Source: Desulfobulbaceae bacterium
GTDB taxonomy: Bacteria > Desulfobacterota > Desulfobulbia > Desulfobulbales > Desulfocapsaceae
Direction: 5' to 3'
DNA length: 41,236 nucleotides
NCBI GenBank assembly: GCA_024227155.1
Contig: JAAELB010000464.1
Location: forward strand, 1-41,236
Position 1 is the stretch's first letter, and the number at the start of each line of letters is the position of its first letter. The position numbers and the translations under genes were made by a program. The notes under the pieces were generated by a model. It did no database searches, was not told where the DNA came from, and saw only the letters and a list, made by a program, of their open reading frames with translations. Below are positions 6,881 through 15,873 of the stretch, piece by piece.

Positions 6881-9800
6881 TTACGATGTTTTTATAAGAT
6901 CCAGTAAATCAGTTGAAGTCATTTTTGCACTGATATCTGTGCCTTCCAGCAGACTGCCAGCGAGATCTCTTTTCTCCTGGTGGAGCTTGACTATTTTTTC
7001 CTCAATAGTGTTCTTACACACCAGCCTGTAGATTGTAACAGGTCTGGTTTGCCCGATTCGGTGTGCCCGATCGGAGGCCTGGTCCTCAATTGCCGGGTTC
7101 CACCACGGATCCATATGGATAACATAATCAGCCGCTGTGAGGTTAAGGCCGAGTCCACCCGCTTTCAAGCTGATGAGGAAAAGATCGCCTTCGCCTGCCT
7201 GGAAGGCGTCCACCCTGATTTTTCTCTGTTTGGAGGACGTGCCGCCGTCGAGATACTGATAGTGGATGCCTTTTTTGTCCAGGTATTCTCGTATTATACT
7301 TAGGTGACCGATAAACTGACTAAAGACCAGAGCCTTGTGCCGGCTGGCAAGGAGCTCTTCGATAACAGAGGCAAAAACACGCAGTTTTGAGCTTTCAATA
7401 GAGCTATTGTTGTCGATGAGGCGAGGGTTGCAACAGGCCTGGCGCAGTCGCATAATCTCCGTCAATATCTGTAAGTGGCGACCTTTTTTCTCCTTGGCAT
7501 TTTCGAGAATATCTATGGCATTTTGCCTCAGAGCCTCGTACAAATGTGACTCTTCCGGGCTCAGTTCCACATCCAGGGTGACCTCGGTACGGGAAGGCAG
7601 CTCTTCAAGAACCTGTGACTTAATTCTTCTTAATATGAAAGGCTGGATCAATTTTTTCAGTTTTATTCTCGCGTCCCTGTCCTGATATCTTTCAATGGGT
7701 ACGGCAAAGCGTTCGTTAAAGCTTGCCAGGGTTCCGAGTAGTCCTGGGTTAATGAAATGAAAGAGGTTCCACAGTTCGCCAAGATGGTTCTCTATGGGTG
7801 TACCGGTTGTAATTAACCTGAAGTCGGCCTGCAGGGCCATTGCAGCCTGGGAGCGCTTCGTTGCAGCATTTTTTATCGCCTGGGCCTCATCAAGGATAAC
7901 GGTTTGCCATTTCACTGATGAGAGAAGTTCACTCTCTTGCTGGAGGAGAGTATAGGTGGTGATTAATAGATCATATTTCCCCAGTCCATTGATACATTCT
8001 GCCCTGTCTTTTCCACTGAAAAGTTTGATTGTTATGGTCGGAGTAAAACGCTGCACCTCAGTCTGCCAGTTGGTAGATACAGAGGTTGGAGCAATAACAA
8101 GAGAAGGGCCATTTTCTGCCTGTTTTAAAATAATAGCCAGGGACTGTAGAGTTTTTCCAAGCCCCATGTCATCAGCAAGGCACCCTCCGACTCCCCAGTG
8201 AGAAAGTCGCGCAAGCCATTCGAACCCTTCTTGTTGGTAGGTTCGCAGATCAGCTTGAAGGGTTGAGGGTAGGATGGGCTTAAAATCCTGGGCAGCTCCT
8301 ATCTTTGTGATCTGTTTTTTCCAGCCCTTATCAGCATTAGTGGTCGCCTGGTTAGCGATTTTCTCCAGCTGGATGGCAGCTAGAGGGTGCACGAGAACCT
8401 CATCGTTATTGGCATCTCCCAGCCCGTCTGAAAAGAGGTTGATGTCTTCAAGTCTCTTTCTGAACTCCTGGGTAAGAGCGACAAACTGTCCATCTCCAAT
8501 TTCAACAAATCGCCCGGAGGAGCCTTTTACCTTGGTGAGTAGTTCTTTGAGCTCAATGACCTGGCCCTGGTCCAGCATCAGTTGACCACTCATGGCGAAC
8601 CAGTTTTGTCGATTAGTCCTGATTTTCAGGTTCAAATTGCTCACAGAAACCTGATGGGTGATAGATAGTTTCTCTCCTTCTGGCCATTCAATAATAACCT
8701 TTTCACGAATATCCTGGAGTTCCATTAGTGCCTGGAGGCAATCATCCGGGTCATAGAGGTGCCATTCCCTGTCATTGTCCTGCTCCATGTCCACAGCAAG
8801 ATCAAGTATTGGGCATAATTCCTCAATATCTCTAGCTTTATCTTCTTCCATGGCCAGATTGCGTTTTGTCTGTAAACGTTTGCCGTTTACTTCAGCCATA
8901 ATATTCTCAACTCCCTGTCCAGGTTTGAGATAGTGACCTCCCTCCACAAAGGGCTTTACGAACATCTCAAGGCGAAATCCGGTACCGTATGGAATGAGAT
9001 GCATATATATTGTGGAATCGGCTTCGACAAAATTAACGTTACTTGTTTTGTGACTGGTACTGTCGGCGGCTATGGCGGAATGTACAGTCATAAATGAGGA
9101 AATATTTCCGATGGCAGTCAGGACTTCTTCACTTGCGGCCATGGGTACGGTTATGCCGTCTTTTCCAGTTATTTGAGCAATTCTTCGATGATTATCATTG
9201 ATACTGATGATCTTGACCCTTGTTGGAGTCTCTTTGTGGAAATTGATATTGTCAGAAGAGATTGGATGGGCAAAGCAGATATGAAGATTGTCTCCTCTCT
9301 CCTCCACCATAATCTCTGGTTCTCCTGGCACGAATTCCATCGGAGTCATTGGGGATTGAGCCAGATAGAGATGGGGATGACCTATCATGGCAACCAGCGC
9401 CTTTTCCATTTCAAAAAGATAGTTTACACCATTGGTTGCGGGGTTATGGGTCTTTTTGATGCTGGCGCAGATACGTCTGTCCTGGGAGGTCAGGTAGTTA
9501 AATTTATTGCTCTGATACAGGCGGGAAAGGGATATAGGTCTCCCCTTACTCCAATCTCCTTCCCCCGAAAGTTTCTGCTCTTTTGGGGAGATGTTAATTT
9601 GATCTCCTTCAAAAGCGACCATCCATACCATGCGGATGGTTTGCTGTACACGATCTGTTTCCTGGCTTGTCGCGAAAATAAGGGCTTGAAGGCTCCGCTT
9701 CCATGGCTCTTCAGGCTCAAGAATTGAGAGGATGGGAACAATTCCAGTGGTGTCCCGCAGCTCTTGCACGGTATCGACGTACGAACTGTTGTCATGCTGT

Positions 9801-11050
9801 ATGGTGCTGAGTAATTCGCCAAGCAGGATTGTAAACAGTGAGTATCCCTGCAGGCATGCCTTGTTGTAATGGCTTAATACTTCGTCTTCCACCCCAGGGC
9901 TGATAGTACTGTTGAGCCAGTACTGGCAGATTGCGCAAAAAGCAACCGTGAGGACATCCTGGGAGGGCTTGTCCGGGAGCTGAACTTCTTCACCTTGATT
10001 TCCCTTGTTTATGTGTGAATTGATCACGATCCCTAAATAGTTGTAGGCATCATTTTCCCTCGCTCCCTGGAAGAGAGACAGGGCAACAGAGATTGAATTT
10101 GCAATGGAGTGGTAGTTATCTTTATCTGATACCTGGAGCTGGGCGAGAATGTAAAATAATCCGCATGGGCCAAAGAAGGCAACATTTTCATCACTGCTGA
10201 ATTTTTGTAAAAATTTTCTATCCTCCCCAAAGGCGTCTAATGCCTCCTGTAGATTTCCCCTGAGGAATTCAATGGTGCCTAGTGCACCGGTTCCACTAAA
10301 GGAATCCATATGTGTAGTGACAAGCTGCCCAGCTTCATCGATACGTGCACGAAAGAGGAGCTCGTTGAGGAGCAGTCTGCGAAATGGCAGCTGTTCATCC
10401 ACAGTGAGATGACTGAATTCATTGTCATCTGTGAGAAAATCTATAATGTCGGGGAAGTCACTCATGGTAGACTGGCCATGCTGAAGCACATTGCTCATGA
10501 GGTAGAACTGAAAGGACGTTGGCAATGTCCTAAACCATTCCGGGTCAAATGGCTGAGTCATGACTCTGACCGTAGGTGGAGGGTCTGCGATCAGTTCTTT
10601 GCACTGACTCTCTATAAATTCTGAGGCATCATCTATGAGATCAAATTGTTGTGTATAAATGCCAATACGCATTTCACGCATTGCACGCCAGCATCTGGTT
10701 GTCCATTTACCGTAGTAGTAGGAAACCGGTGCCTCATCCTGGATGGTTTTGGCATAAATGTCAAAGGTTCCCTCTTTTACCGCTTCCTTACTGAGAACTT
10801 CAACGATCTCATCTGCACACTGTTTCTCTTTAGTAAAAAGTCCCAGTTGTTCAAATTTTGAGAAATAGTGACTGAGATTAGCTGTGGTTGGTTTATTGCC
10901 CCTGGGATTTTTTAAATCGAGTCTTCTGAGGCAGTTCACTATAAGAGTGGTGTGTGCAGGCTCATAGGTGATGGAGAGAAATTTTAGAAGAGCCTGTTCA
11001 AATGGAGAAAGTTTCTTGAATTGTTCAATAAGAGGAGAGTCAGTTTGCAT
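6881..11050 (-). CDS. Large SNF2/HepA-family DEAD/DEAH-type ATPase with long uncharacterised N-terminal region
   Basis: 1389 residues. The C-terminal 450 form a complete SNF2 double RecA core: motif I DMGLGKT (961-967), motif II DEAQ (1054-1057), TGTPIENHLGELWNL (motif III), a helicase C lobe with LVFSQFIGHL and LISLKAGGLGLNLT, and motif VI DRAHRIGQTRPV (from 1327). Residues 1-940 show no motif I can name. They are helix-rich, with TPR-like stretches near 200-500 such as a run around LGTIEFLRGNLQEALDAFGED. SWIM zinc-finger cysteines, frequent in bacterial SNF2 proteins, were not found. The family remodels protein-DNA or RNA polymerase complexes using ATP. The gene stands alone, without restriction or defence genes next to it. 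Confidence 0.88.
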   Translation of the reverse strand: MQTDSPLIEQFKKLSPFEQALLKFLSITYEPAHTTLIVNCLRRLDLKNPRGNKPTTANLSHYFSKFEQLGLFTKEKQCADEIVEVLSKEAVKEGTFDIYAKTIQDEAPVSYYYGKWTTRCWRAMREMRIGIYTQQFDLIDDASEFIESQCKELIADPPPTVRVMTQPFDPEWFRTLPTSFQFYLMSNVLQHGQSTMSDFPDIIDFLTDDNEFSHLTVDEQLPFRRLLLNELLFRARIDEAGQLVTTHMDSFSGTGALGTIEFLRGNLQEALDAFGEDRKFLQKFSSDENVAFFGPCGLFYILAQLQVSDKDNYHSIANSISVALSLFQGARENDAYNYLGIVINSHINKGNQGEEVQLPDKPSQDVLTVAFCAICQYWLNSTISPGVEDEVLSHYNKACLQGYSLFTILLGELLSTIQHDNSSYVDTVQELRDTTGIVPILSILEPEEPWKRSLQALIFATSQETDRVQQTIRMVWMVAFEGDQINISPKEQKLSGEGDWSKGRPISLSRLYQSNKFNYLTSQDRRICASIKKTHNPATNGVNYLFEMEKALVAMIGHPHLYLAQSPMTPMEFVPGEPEIMVEERGDNLHICFAHPISSDNINFHKETPTRVKIISINDNHRRIAQITGKDGITVPMAASEEVLTAIGNISSFMTVHSAIAADSTSHKTSNVNFVEADSTIYMHLIPYGTGFRLEMFVKPFVEGGHYLKPGQGVENIMAEVNGKRLQTKRNLAMEEDKARDIEELCPILDLAVDMEQDNDREWHLYDPDDCLQALMELQDIREKVIIEWPEGEKLSITHQVSVSNLNLKIRTNRQNWFAMSGQLMLDQGQVIELKELLTKVKGSSGRFVEIGDGQFVALTQEFRKRLEDINLFSDGLGDANNDEVLVHPLAAIQLEKIANQATTNADKGWKKQITKIGAAQDFKPILPSTLQADLRTYQQEGFEWLARLSHWGVGGCLADDMGLGKTLQSLAIILKQAENGPSLVIAPTSVSTNWQTEVQRFTPTITIKLFSGKDRAECINGLGKYDLLITTYTLLQQESELLSSVKWQTVILDEAQAIKNAATKRSQAAMALQADFRLITTGTPIENHLGELWNLFHFINPGLLGTLASFNERFAVPIERYQDRDARIKLKKLIQPFILRRIKSQVLEELPSRTEVTLDVELSPEESHLYEALRQNAIDILENAKEKKGRHLQILTEIMRLRQACCNPRLIDNNSSIESSKLRVFASVIEELLASRHKALVFSQFIGHLSIIREYLDKKGIHYQYLDGGTSSKQRKIRVDAFQAGEGDLFLISLKAGGLGLNLTAADYVIHMDPWWNPAIEDQASDRAHRIGQTRPVTIYRLVCKNTIEEKIVKLHQEKRDLAGSLLEGTDISAKMTSTDLLDLIKTS

Positions 11051-11275
11051 AGCAACTTAATTTGGTTTCTGGTCGATTGCAGTCGACGGGGATTTTTGAA
11101 TTGGTTTTGTGCGCGGGGAGAAAAAGCAATCCGGCATTATATCATTCTCCGGTGACTATGAGAACCAAAATCTGCAATAATTTTTCTGTCGGAGTTGTTG
11201 GTTGGTTATGGAAAGCTATTAGTGCAAAGAAATTACAGCGTTTTTACTCTTGGGAATTCGGATTCTGTTTATTAT

Positions 11276-11298
11276 TAATGAATTTCGTGAAGATACTT
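11276..11298 (+). repeat. Short dispersed repeat, copy A
   Basis: AATGAATTTCGTGAAGATAC with the following TT recurs at 37051-37072 with one change (GAAGGTACTT). Some weaker similarity continues upstream (ATTCG..TCTG). Both copies are intergenic. Confidence 0.5.
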
Positions 11299-11355
11299 CT
11301 CTCGGCTAATGTTGTGACAATCATAAAATGACCAGAGCACGATATTTCATATTTT

Positions 11356-11397
11356 AAAAAAAAAAAAGGCGTCAGGTCAAAGAGACCAGACGCCTTT
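11356..11397 (-). terminator. Rho-independent terminator of ppiD
   Basis: AAAGGCGTC (11365-11373) pairs with GACGCCTTT (11389-11397), extended inward by GGTC/GACC. On the minus strand it is followed by a run of about 12 T. It lies 31 nt beyond the ppiD stop codon. Confidence 0.9.
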
Positions 11398-11428
11398 CTA
11401 TGGCAGTTTGTCGGTGATTATCTACAAA

Positions 11429-13324
11429 CTATAAACTTTGATGCTGGGTGATTTTTGCACTACTTTCAAGATTTCGCAACCATGCAGAGAGGAGTTGCTG
11501 TTGTTTGAAGTTGAGCAGATTAGTTCTGTAGGTATCTGCTTCTTCAGAGTCTTCCGGCATGGTGGGGACTTGGCGGTCCATCAAAGTGTAGACATAATAG
11601 TCACTTCCGACGGTGCCAACTTCCTTGGCTATAGGTGATGAAAGCGAAAGCAGAAAACTGTTTTCTATTAATGAGGTAGGGAATTCGGTATCCGCATTCT
11701 GGCTGTTTCTACCAATGAGTCCAGATTCCAGAGGAGACAGGCCAAGATTTTCAACAGCTTCATCAAATGGGGTACCATCGGTAATGGTTGCAAGTAAATC
11801 CTTGGCAGCATTTTCCGCCAGTTTGTTTGATTCTGCTTTTCTGTAATCCTGTTGCAGTTTTTCTTTTATTGCATCAAACTCCGGGATTTGGGGTGCCTTG
11901 CTGTCTTCAGCGTAAAAAATTGCGTAGCCCGTTTGTCCTTTGATTAACGAACTAAGCTCACCCTTATTAAGTTCGAAGCTTTTGGCAATAAACTCTGCAT
12001 CATTTTTAATATCAGCAGGACAACTATTCTTGGTGACTAATTCGGTATCTTTGATTTCTGCTTCAGGATTGGCTGCCTCGTACTGAGCCAGGCTTCCGGC
12101 ACTGATAATTCCTTCATAGGCAGAGTTTGCCAACTGGAAGGTAAGGCTTTCAGCCTCTTTTGCCTGTAGATTTTTTTTAATCTCATTTTTGGCAACATCA
12201 AGAGGTCTCGTGGTTTCAGGTTTAATTTCTTCCAGAAGAATGATGTGGTAGCCGAATCTGGTTTTTATTACTTCGCTGATGTCTCCTTCGGAAAGTGCAA
12301 ATACTGCGTCCTCAAATGCTGGAACCATTCTGCCTTTAGAGAAAAAACCAAGATCTCCACCAGACGCTTTGGACGGGCCCTCCGAATACTGTTTGGCGAG
12401 TTCCGCGAAATCAGCACCCCCTTTGGCGAGTTGCAGTATTGATTCTGCCTGTTCAGACTGTTTTTGCAGGGTTTCTATGGAGGCGTCTTCTCCGGCTTTA
12501 AAGAGGATGTGACGTGCATGTCGTTGTTCTGCAACTACAAATTCTTCAGGATTGTCCTGGTAGTACTGTTCAATCTTGGCATCGTCTATCTCTATTTTGG
12601 AGGCTACGCTTTCATTGGTGAAGGCGAGATATCGAAGTTTTAACTCAGGGTCGGTTTTGTAATTCTCTTTTTCTGTTTCAAACCAGTCCGCCAGGCCCTG
12701 TTCATTGATCTCAACACTTTCTGTGTATGAAGCGGGTGAGACCTTAACGTATTTCAGCCCGATTTTTTCGTTCATCTGGCTATAAATTTCCTGGATTTCA
12801 AAGTTGGTGGCCACAGATGCGAAATTGCTGACCTCTCTTGAGCCGATCTGAGAAAGGCGGTCTGTACGCATTGACTGTTCAAATTTTGTCGGAGCAAGTC
12901 GGTTTGCCGCTAAAACACTTTTGTATTTCTCCAGACTGAAGCCTCCGTTATCCTGAAACTGGACCATAGTTTCTATGGTTTGGCGCACTTCCTCGCTACT
13001 GACGAAGATGCCCATTTCGGTTGCTCCCTGGCGAAGCAGGGCCGTCTGGATGAGTTGATTGATGACCTGTTGTTTTATACCAAAAGTTTCAGCGAGTCCT
13101 TTTGGTACGTTGCCCCCAAACTGATCACTGAGTTGTTGGTAGGCTCTGTCGTAAGCCTTCTGGAAATCCTGAAATGATATTTCCTCGTCATTTACAACAA
13201 TAGCGGCCTGGCGATCTCCCGAGAGGTTTGCTCCAACCCCCCAGAAAACAAATACCAAGGCAATAATTACGACAATAATCTGGATGAAAGTTGATTGAGC
13301 TTTGTCACGTAGTATTTGCAGCAT
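11429..13324 (-). CDS. ppiD: PpiD-type membrane-anchored periplasmic peptidyl-prolyl isomerase/chaperone
   Basis: 631 residues, close to E. coli PpiD (623). A single N-terminal membrane anchor spans about residues 13-33 (IQIIVVIIALVFVFWGVGA). A SurA-like chaperone region with NDEEISFQDFQKAYDRAY follows, then one parvulin domain at about 265-365 with RHARHILFK, GGDLGFFSKGRMVPAFEDAV and TRFGYHIILLEE. The C-terminal part repeats the helical chaperone fold without a second parvulin signature. It should help outer-membrane and secreted proteins fold at the periplasmic face of the inner membrane. It is a single gene with its own terminator, and 610 nt of non-coding sequence lie upstream. Confidence 0.93.
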   Translation of the reverse strand: MLQILRDKAQSTFIQIIVVIIALVFVFWGVGANLSGDRQAAIVVNDEEISFQDFQKAYDRAYQQLSDQFGGNVPKGLAETFGIKQQVINQLIQTALLRQGATEMGIFVSSEEVRQTIETMVQFQDNGGFSLEKYKSVLAANRLAPTKFEQSMRTDRLSQIGSREVSNFASVATNFEIQEIYSQMNEKIGLKYVKVSPASYTESVEINEQGLADWFETEKENYKTDPELKLRYLAFTNESVASKIEIDDAKIEQYYQDNPEEFVVAEQRHARHILFKAGEDASIETLQKQSEQAESILQLAKGGADFAELAKQYSEGPSKASGGDLGFFSKGRMVPAFEDAVFALSEGDISEVIKTRFGYHIILLEEIKPETTRPLDVAKNEIKKNLQAKEAESLTFQLANSAYEGIISAGSLAQYEAANPEAEIKDTELVTKNSCPADIKNDAEFIAKSFELNKGELSSLIKGQTGYAIFYAEDSKAPQIPEFDAIKEKLQQDYRKAESNKLAENAAKDLLATITDGTPFDEAVENLGLSPLESGLIGRNSQNADTEFPTSLIENSFLLSLSSPIAKEVGTVGSDYYVYTLMDRQVPTMPEDSEEADTYRTNLLNFKQQQLLSAWLRNLESSAKITQHQSL

Positions 13325-13934
13325 AGAAATGGATTGTGGTCTATGGTTATTATGATAAGGAGCCAGTTCTCAAGAGAATTTCCCAAAAACAGTGGGAAAA
13401 CTTTTTCTAAACAAAGAATGCTCCGCAGGATGTGTATAAATTTGTACTCACCAGAAAAGAGAAAATTCTGAATATTATTCAATAACCTGTTCGATTTACC
13501 CTTTCTTCCGTCCCACTGCAAGAAAAAATAGTTGATTGGCAGTCAGGGTGCCATTTATGAGTCTGTTGATTTACTCCTGAACTTTTGTCATAAAAAACAA
13601 TTCCGGCACCAAAATATTGAACATATGCAATCTATATGATGTTGTGTTTTCAGCTTTAATAGCTGTTTTATTGCTGTGCTTTTGTGTAGGCAAAAATAGC
13701 AGTCCAGGCCAATATATAGTGTCGATCCTGGGAAAAAGTGTGGTAAATATTTTAGCTGTAATTCTATATGTGCCTAAAATGGTGAAGTATTTTAGGGAAA
13801 AATGTCAGCCATTAAGATTATGTAAATGATTCGTCATTCACTTGACAAATTGTTTTGGCTATAGTATTAAGCCCTAGTTAGCTCTGAATTATAGAACGGC
13901 GAAAGCTATAAAAATAATATTTAAGGAGGTTACT
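13325..13934. other. 610-bp divergent intergenic region between ppiD and dsrC
   Basis: Holds the dsrC promoter and leader at its right end and, at 13557-13573, a 17-bp sequence matching one arm of the intergenic repeat at 3531-3698 with one mismatch. A 70-codon frame from a TTG at 13617 has no ribosome site or recognisable motif and is not called as a gene. Otherwise no feature is seen. Confidence 0.5.
13842..13870 (+). promoter_or_regulatory. Sigma70-type promoter of dsrC
   Basis: TTGACA (13842-13847), a 17-nt spacer and TATTAA (13865-13870). The predicted transcription start is about 58 nt before the dsrC ATG. A perfect -35 box fits the very high expression known for dsrC in sulfate reducers. 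Confidence 0.7.
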
Positions 13935-14252
13935 ATGCCAACAATTGAACACAACGGAAGTAGTTTCGAGGTAGATGAGGACGGATTCCTTCTCAAAGGT
14001 GATGATTTCAACACTGACTGGATTGATTATGTAAAAGGTGTTGAAGGTATTTCTGACATGACTGATGAGCATCAGAAAGTTATTGATGCCCTTCAAGAAT
14101 ACTACAAGAAGAACGGAATCGCGCCTATGGTTCGTATTCTTTCCAAGACCACTGGTTTTCCATTAAAGAGAATCTACGAGCTGTTCCCATCCGGACCTGG
14201 AAAGGGAGCTTGTAAGATGGCTGGTCTGCCTAAGCCTACAGGTTGTGTATAA
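13935..14252 (+). CDS. dsrC: DsrC, sulfur-carrier partner of dissimilatory sulfite reductase
   Basis: 105 residues, a standard DsrC/TusE length. The C-terminal arm has both functional cysteines, C93 and C104, spaced 11 apart, within the motif CKMAGLPKPTGCV. That double-cysteine arm separates true DsrC from TusE-type paralogs. In sulfate reduction DsrC forms a trisulfide with the sulfur from DsrAB and passes it to the membrane complex DsrMKJOP. A strong AAGGAGGT lies 5 nt before the ATG. The gene is monocistronic, with its own promoter and terminator, and no dsrAB genes are near, which is usual in Desulfobacterota. Confidence 0.97.
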   Translation: MPTIEHNGSSFEVDEDGFLLKGDDFNTDWIDYVKGVEGISDMTDEHQKVIDALQEYYKKNGIAPMVRILSKTTGFPLKRIYELFPSGPGKGACKMAGLPKPTGCV

Positions 14253-14280
14253 TTAATACATCCTGAAGCTTTAGTATGTA

Positions 14281-14324
14281 AAAGGGGAGTTTGCTCGATT
14301 TGAGTAAGCTCCCCTTTTTTTTTC
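14281..14324. terminator. Bidirectional terminator between dsrC and the ATP-grasp gene
   Basis: GGGGAGTTTGCTC pairs with GAGTAAGCTCCCC around a 5-nt loop and is followed by nine T on the plus strand; four A before the stem give a short T-run on the minus strand. It ends dsrC and probably also helps end the convergent operon. Confidence 0.9.
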
Positions 14325-14371
14325 ATATGTCGCTTCAGTAAGGAAAAATAACGTACTTGGCTGGTCTGTTT

Positions 14372-15166
14372 TTATTTGCTGCTGGGAGTGTTTTTGTTAA
14401 GGAGCTTCTGCAACAACATCTCATGTATTTTATTGGTTCTCTGCTGGTAACCACTGCCTGTTAGTTGTGCTCCTCGTAACCCTCCCCGTAAATTTATCTC
14501 TATCAAGTAGCATTCTCGTGTCTCTCCCGCCGGTAGTATCAGATCAAGATGGGCGTAGGGAAAGGCACCGCGTTTCATGACTTTTTTGCAAAAATCCAAC
14601 TGCGTTTTGCAGAGAGTAAAAGGCTTTGGTTGTGCCCCGCAGTGGAGGTTGTTTCGGAAATTGTAGGGGTTGTTTCGCTCGTACGCCTCAGTATAGTTGT
14701 TCAAAATAATAACACGAATATCTCTCGCTTTTTCCATAAAAGGTTGAATGACAAAGGGGAAGCCAAAGCCTCGATCCCCGGCCATGTTGTAGAGAGATTC
14801 AATGTTGTCAAACAGGTGTACGCCTAGACCGCCATTTTTACGATCGAGCTTGAGTATGACCTTGGAGATGTTCTCTTGATGATAAAGCGAAGTTGCCCGG
14901 AGCAAGTCGTGCTGATTGTAGATTGCGAGAGTGTTAGCCGGCATGAAGTCAGCCAGCAGTCGAACCTGAAAAACCTTTGATTTGCTGAGAACCTGAGTTG
15001 TGCCTGATGGAATGAGTTTGATCCCGCGCTCAACGAGATCTGTTAGAAGCGGCTCTTCGCTGGGGTGTAGCCTTATTCTGCCACAGATGATATCATTTTT
15101 AGTCAGCTGCTGATAGCAGGATTGGAGGGTCTCGTTATTGCGGATGATCTTTGGCGGATCTGTCAA
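14372..15166 (-). CDS. RimK-like ATP-grasp ligase of unknown substrate
   Basis: 264 residues if it starts at the TTG at 15166, which overlaps the stop codon of the upstream zinc-ribbon gene and has GGAG about 8 nt upstream; a TTG at 15226 would overlap that gene by 64 nt. ATP-grasp features include the SKSKVFQVRLL substrate-domain segment, the ATP-binding VILKLDRKNGGLGVHLF, the VIQPFM strand, DIRVIILNN, and the metal-binding LIEINLRGGLRGA near the C terminus. RimK-like enzymes join an amino acid or amine to a carboxylate using ATP. The substrate here cannot be read from sequence. It is the last gene of an operon with an M23 peptidase and a bactofilin, suggesting a role in envelope or peptide modification. 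Confidence 0.85.
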   Translation of the reverse strand: MTDPPKIIRNNETLQSCYQQLTKNDIICGRIRLHPSEEPLLTDLVERGIKLIPSGTTQVLSKSKVFQVRLLADFMPANTLAIYNQHDLLRATSLYHQENISKVILKLDRKNGGLGVHLFDNIESLYNMAGDRGFGFPFVIQPFMEKARDIRVIILNNYTEAYERNNPYNFRNNLHCGAQPKPFTLCKTQLDFCKKVMKRGAFPYAHLDLILPAGETRECYLIEINLRGGLRGAQLTGSGYQQRTNKIHEMLLQKLLNKNTPSSK

Positions 15167-15405
15167 AAGATCATCTCCGCAAATCGCTGATGGAAGCTGG
15201 AGAGGTCTTCTTCGCAGTTGCCACAAAAAAGTTTCACGTCACCTAAAGACTGTGAGCTTCGATCTTCTATGGTGAAGCTGCCATCTTGGTTTTGCACATA
15301 GTGGGTCGTGGTGATGACGTCATCGCTTATTTCAAAAAAGCTCGATTCGTTGCCGCAGTAGGGGCATTTGAGCAAATTTGCTACTGTCGGTTGAAAAAGT
15401 GACAT
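15163..15405 (-). CDS. Small zinc-ribbon protein
   Basis: 80 residues with two CxxC knuckles, CPYC (14-17) and CGNC in the second half, separated by about 40 residues rich in beta-type sequence (TTHYVQNQDGSFTIEDRS). This is a zinc-ribbon layout, but no named family was recognised. It starts directly after the bactofilin stop and its own stop overlaps the probable TTG start of the ATP-grasp gene, so the three are likely translationally coupled. It could be an adaptor for the ATP-grasp enzyme; that is only an inference from position. Confidence 0.75.
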   Translation of the reverse strand: MSLFQPTVANLLKCPYCGNESSFFEISDDVITTTHYVQNQDGSFTIEDRSSQSLGDVKLFCGNCEEDLSSFHQRFAEMIF

Positions 15406-15846
15406 TTACTTTACAGCGCTTTTTGTCTCAGATGCCGACGGACTGGTGGCAGGACTGTTAACAAGTTTAAGATCTTTGGCGGCTGCCTTGATCTCGCCCT
15501 GGATTGCAGCACCGGGTTCAACAGTAAGAGTGCCTGCTTCAAGTTTTCCGATAATGGTGCTGTCTTTACGTGCTGTGAGCATCTCAGCATGAATGTTGCC
15601 TTCCAGAGCGCCGTAACAATTAAAGGATGTTACTTTAATGTCACCGATAATTTTTCCGGTTTCGCTGAGAATTAAATGTTCCCCATCGATGTTACCGTTG
15701 ATCGTACCGTCTATCCTTGCCTTGCCCTTGAAAATGACCTCGCCCGTTATTGTCATGCTTTTATCAATAATTGAGGAGATAGCTTCGCTTTCAACTTTTT
15801 TCATTTCCTGCTTAACGTTGACTGTTTTTTTTGTAAACATTCCCAT
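15406..15846 (-). CDS. Bactofilin (polymer-forming cytoskeletal protein)
   Basis: 146 residues. The central part (about 28-125) is a run of short beta repeats (ITGEVIFKGKARIDGTINGN, GKIIGDIKV, LEGNIHAEML, GTLTVEPGAAIQGEI) that forms the right-handed beta helix of bactofilins. The ends are low complexity, with a lysine-rich N terminus and an alanine/serine-rich C terminus, as is typical. Bactofilins self-assemble without nucleotide and often recruit peptidoglycan enzymes. The adjacent upstream M23 peptidase gene, 27 nt away, is a recurring partner and supports a role in cell shape or local wall remodelling. Confidence 0.95.
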   Translation of the reverse strand: MGMFTKKTVNVKQEMKKVESEAISSIIDKSMTITGEVIFKGKARIDGTINGNIDGEHLILSETGKIIGDIKVTSFNCYGALEGNIHAEMLTARKDSTIIGKLEAGTLTVEPGAAIQGEIKAAAKDLKLVNSPATSPSASETKSAVK

Positions 15847-15873
15847 ATGCTTTTTTCTCCGGTGAATGCACTA

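Larger units (their letters stand above)
11051..11428. other. 378-bp intergenic region between the SNF2 gene and ppiD
   Basis: Contains upstream sequence of the SNF2 gene, a short repeat (11276-11298) also found at 37051-37072, and the ppiD terminator (11356-11397). No gene is supported; the plus-strand reading frame across 11062-11331 has no ribosome site and no recognisable motif. Confidence 0.5.

Noticed and set aside
11062-11331. An 89-codon plus-strand frame
   Set aside because: No ribosome site and no recognised motif; it overlaps a dispersed repeat.
13617-13829. A 70-codon hydrophobic plus-strand frame from a TTG
   Set aside because: No ribosome site, no recognisable family, and it lies in an AT-rich spacer where such frames arise by chance.
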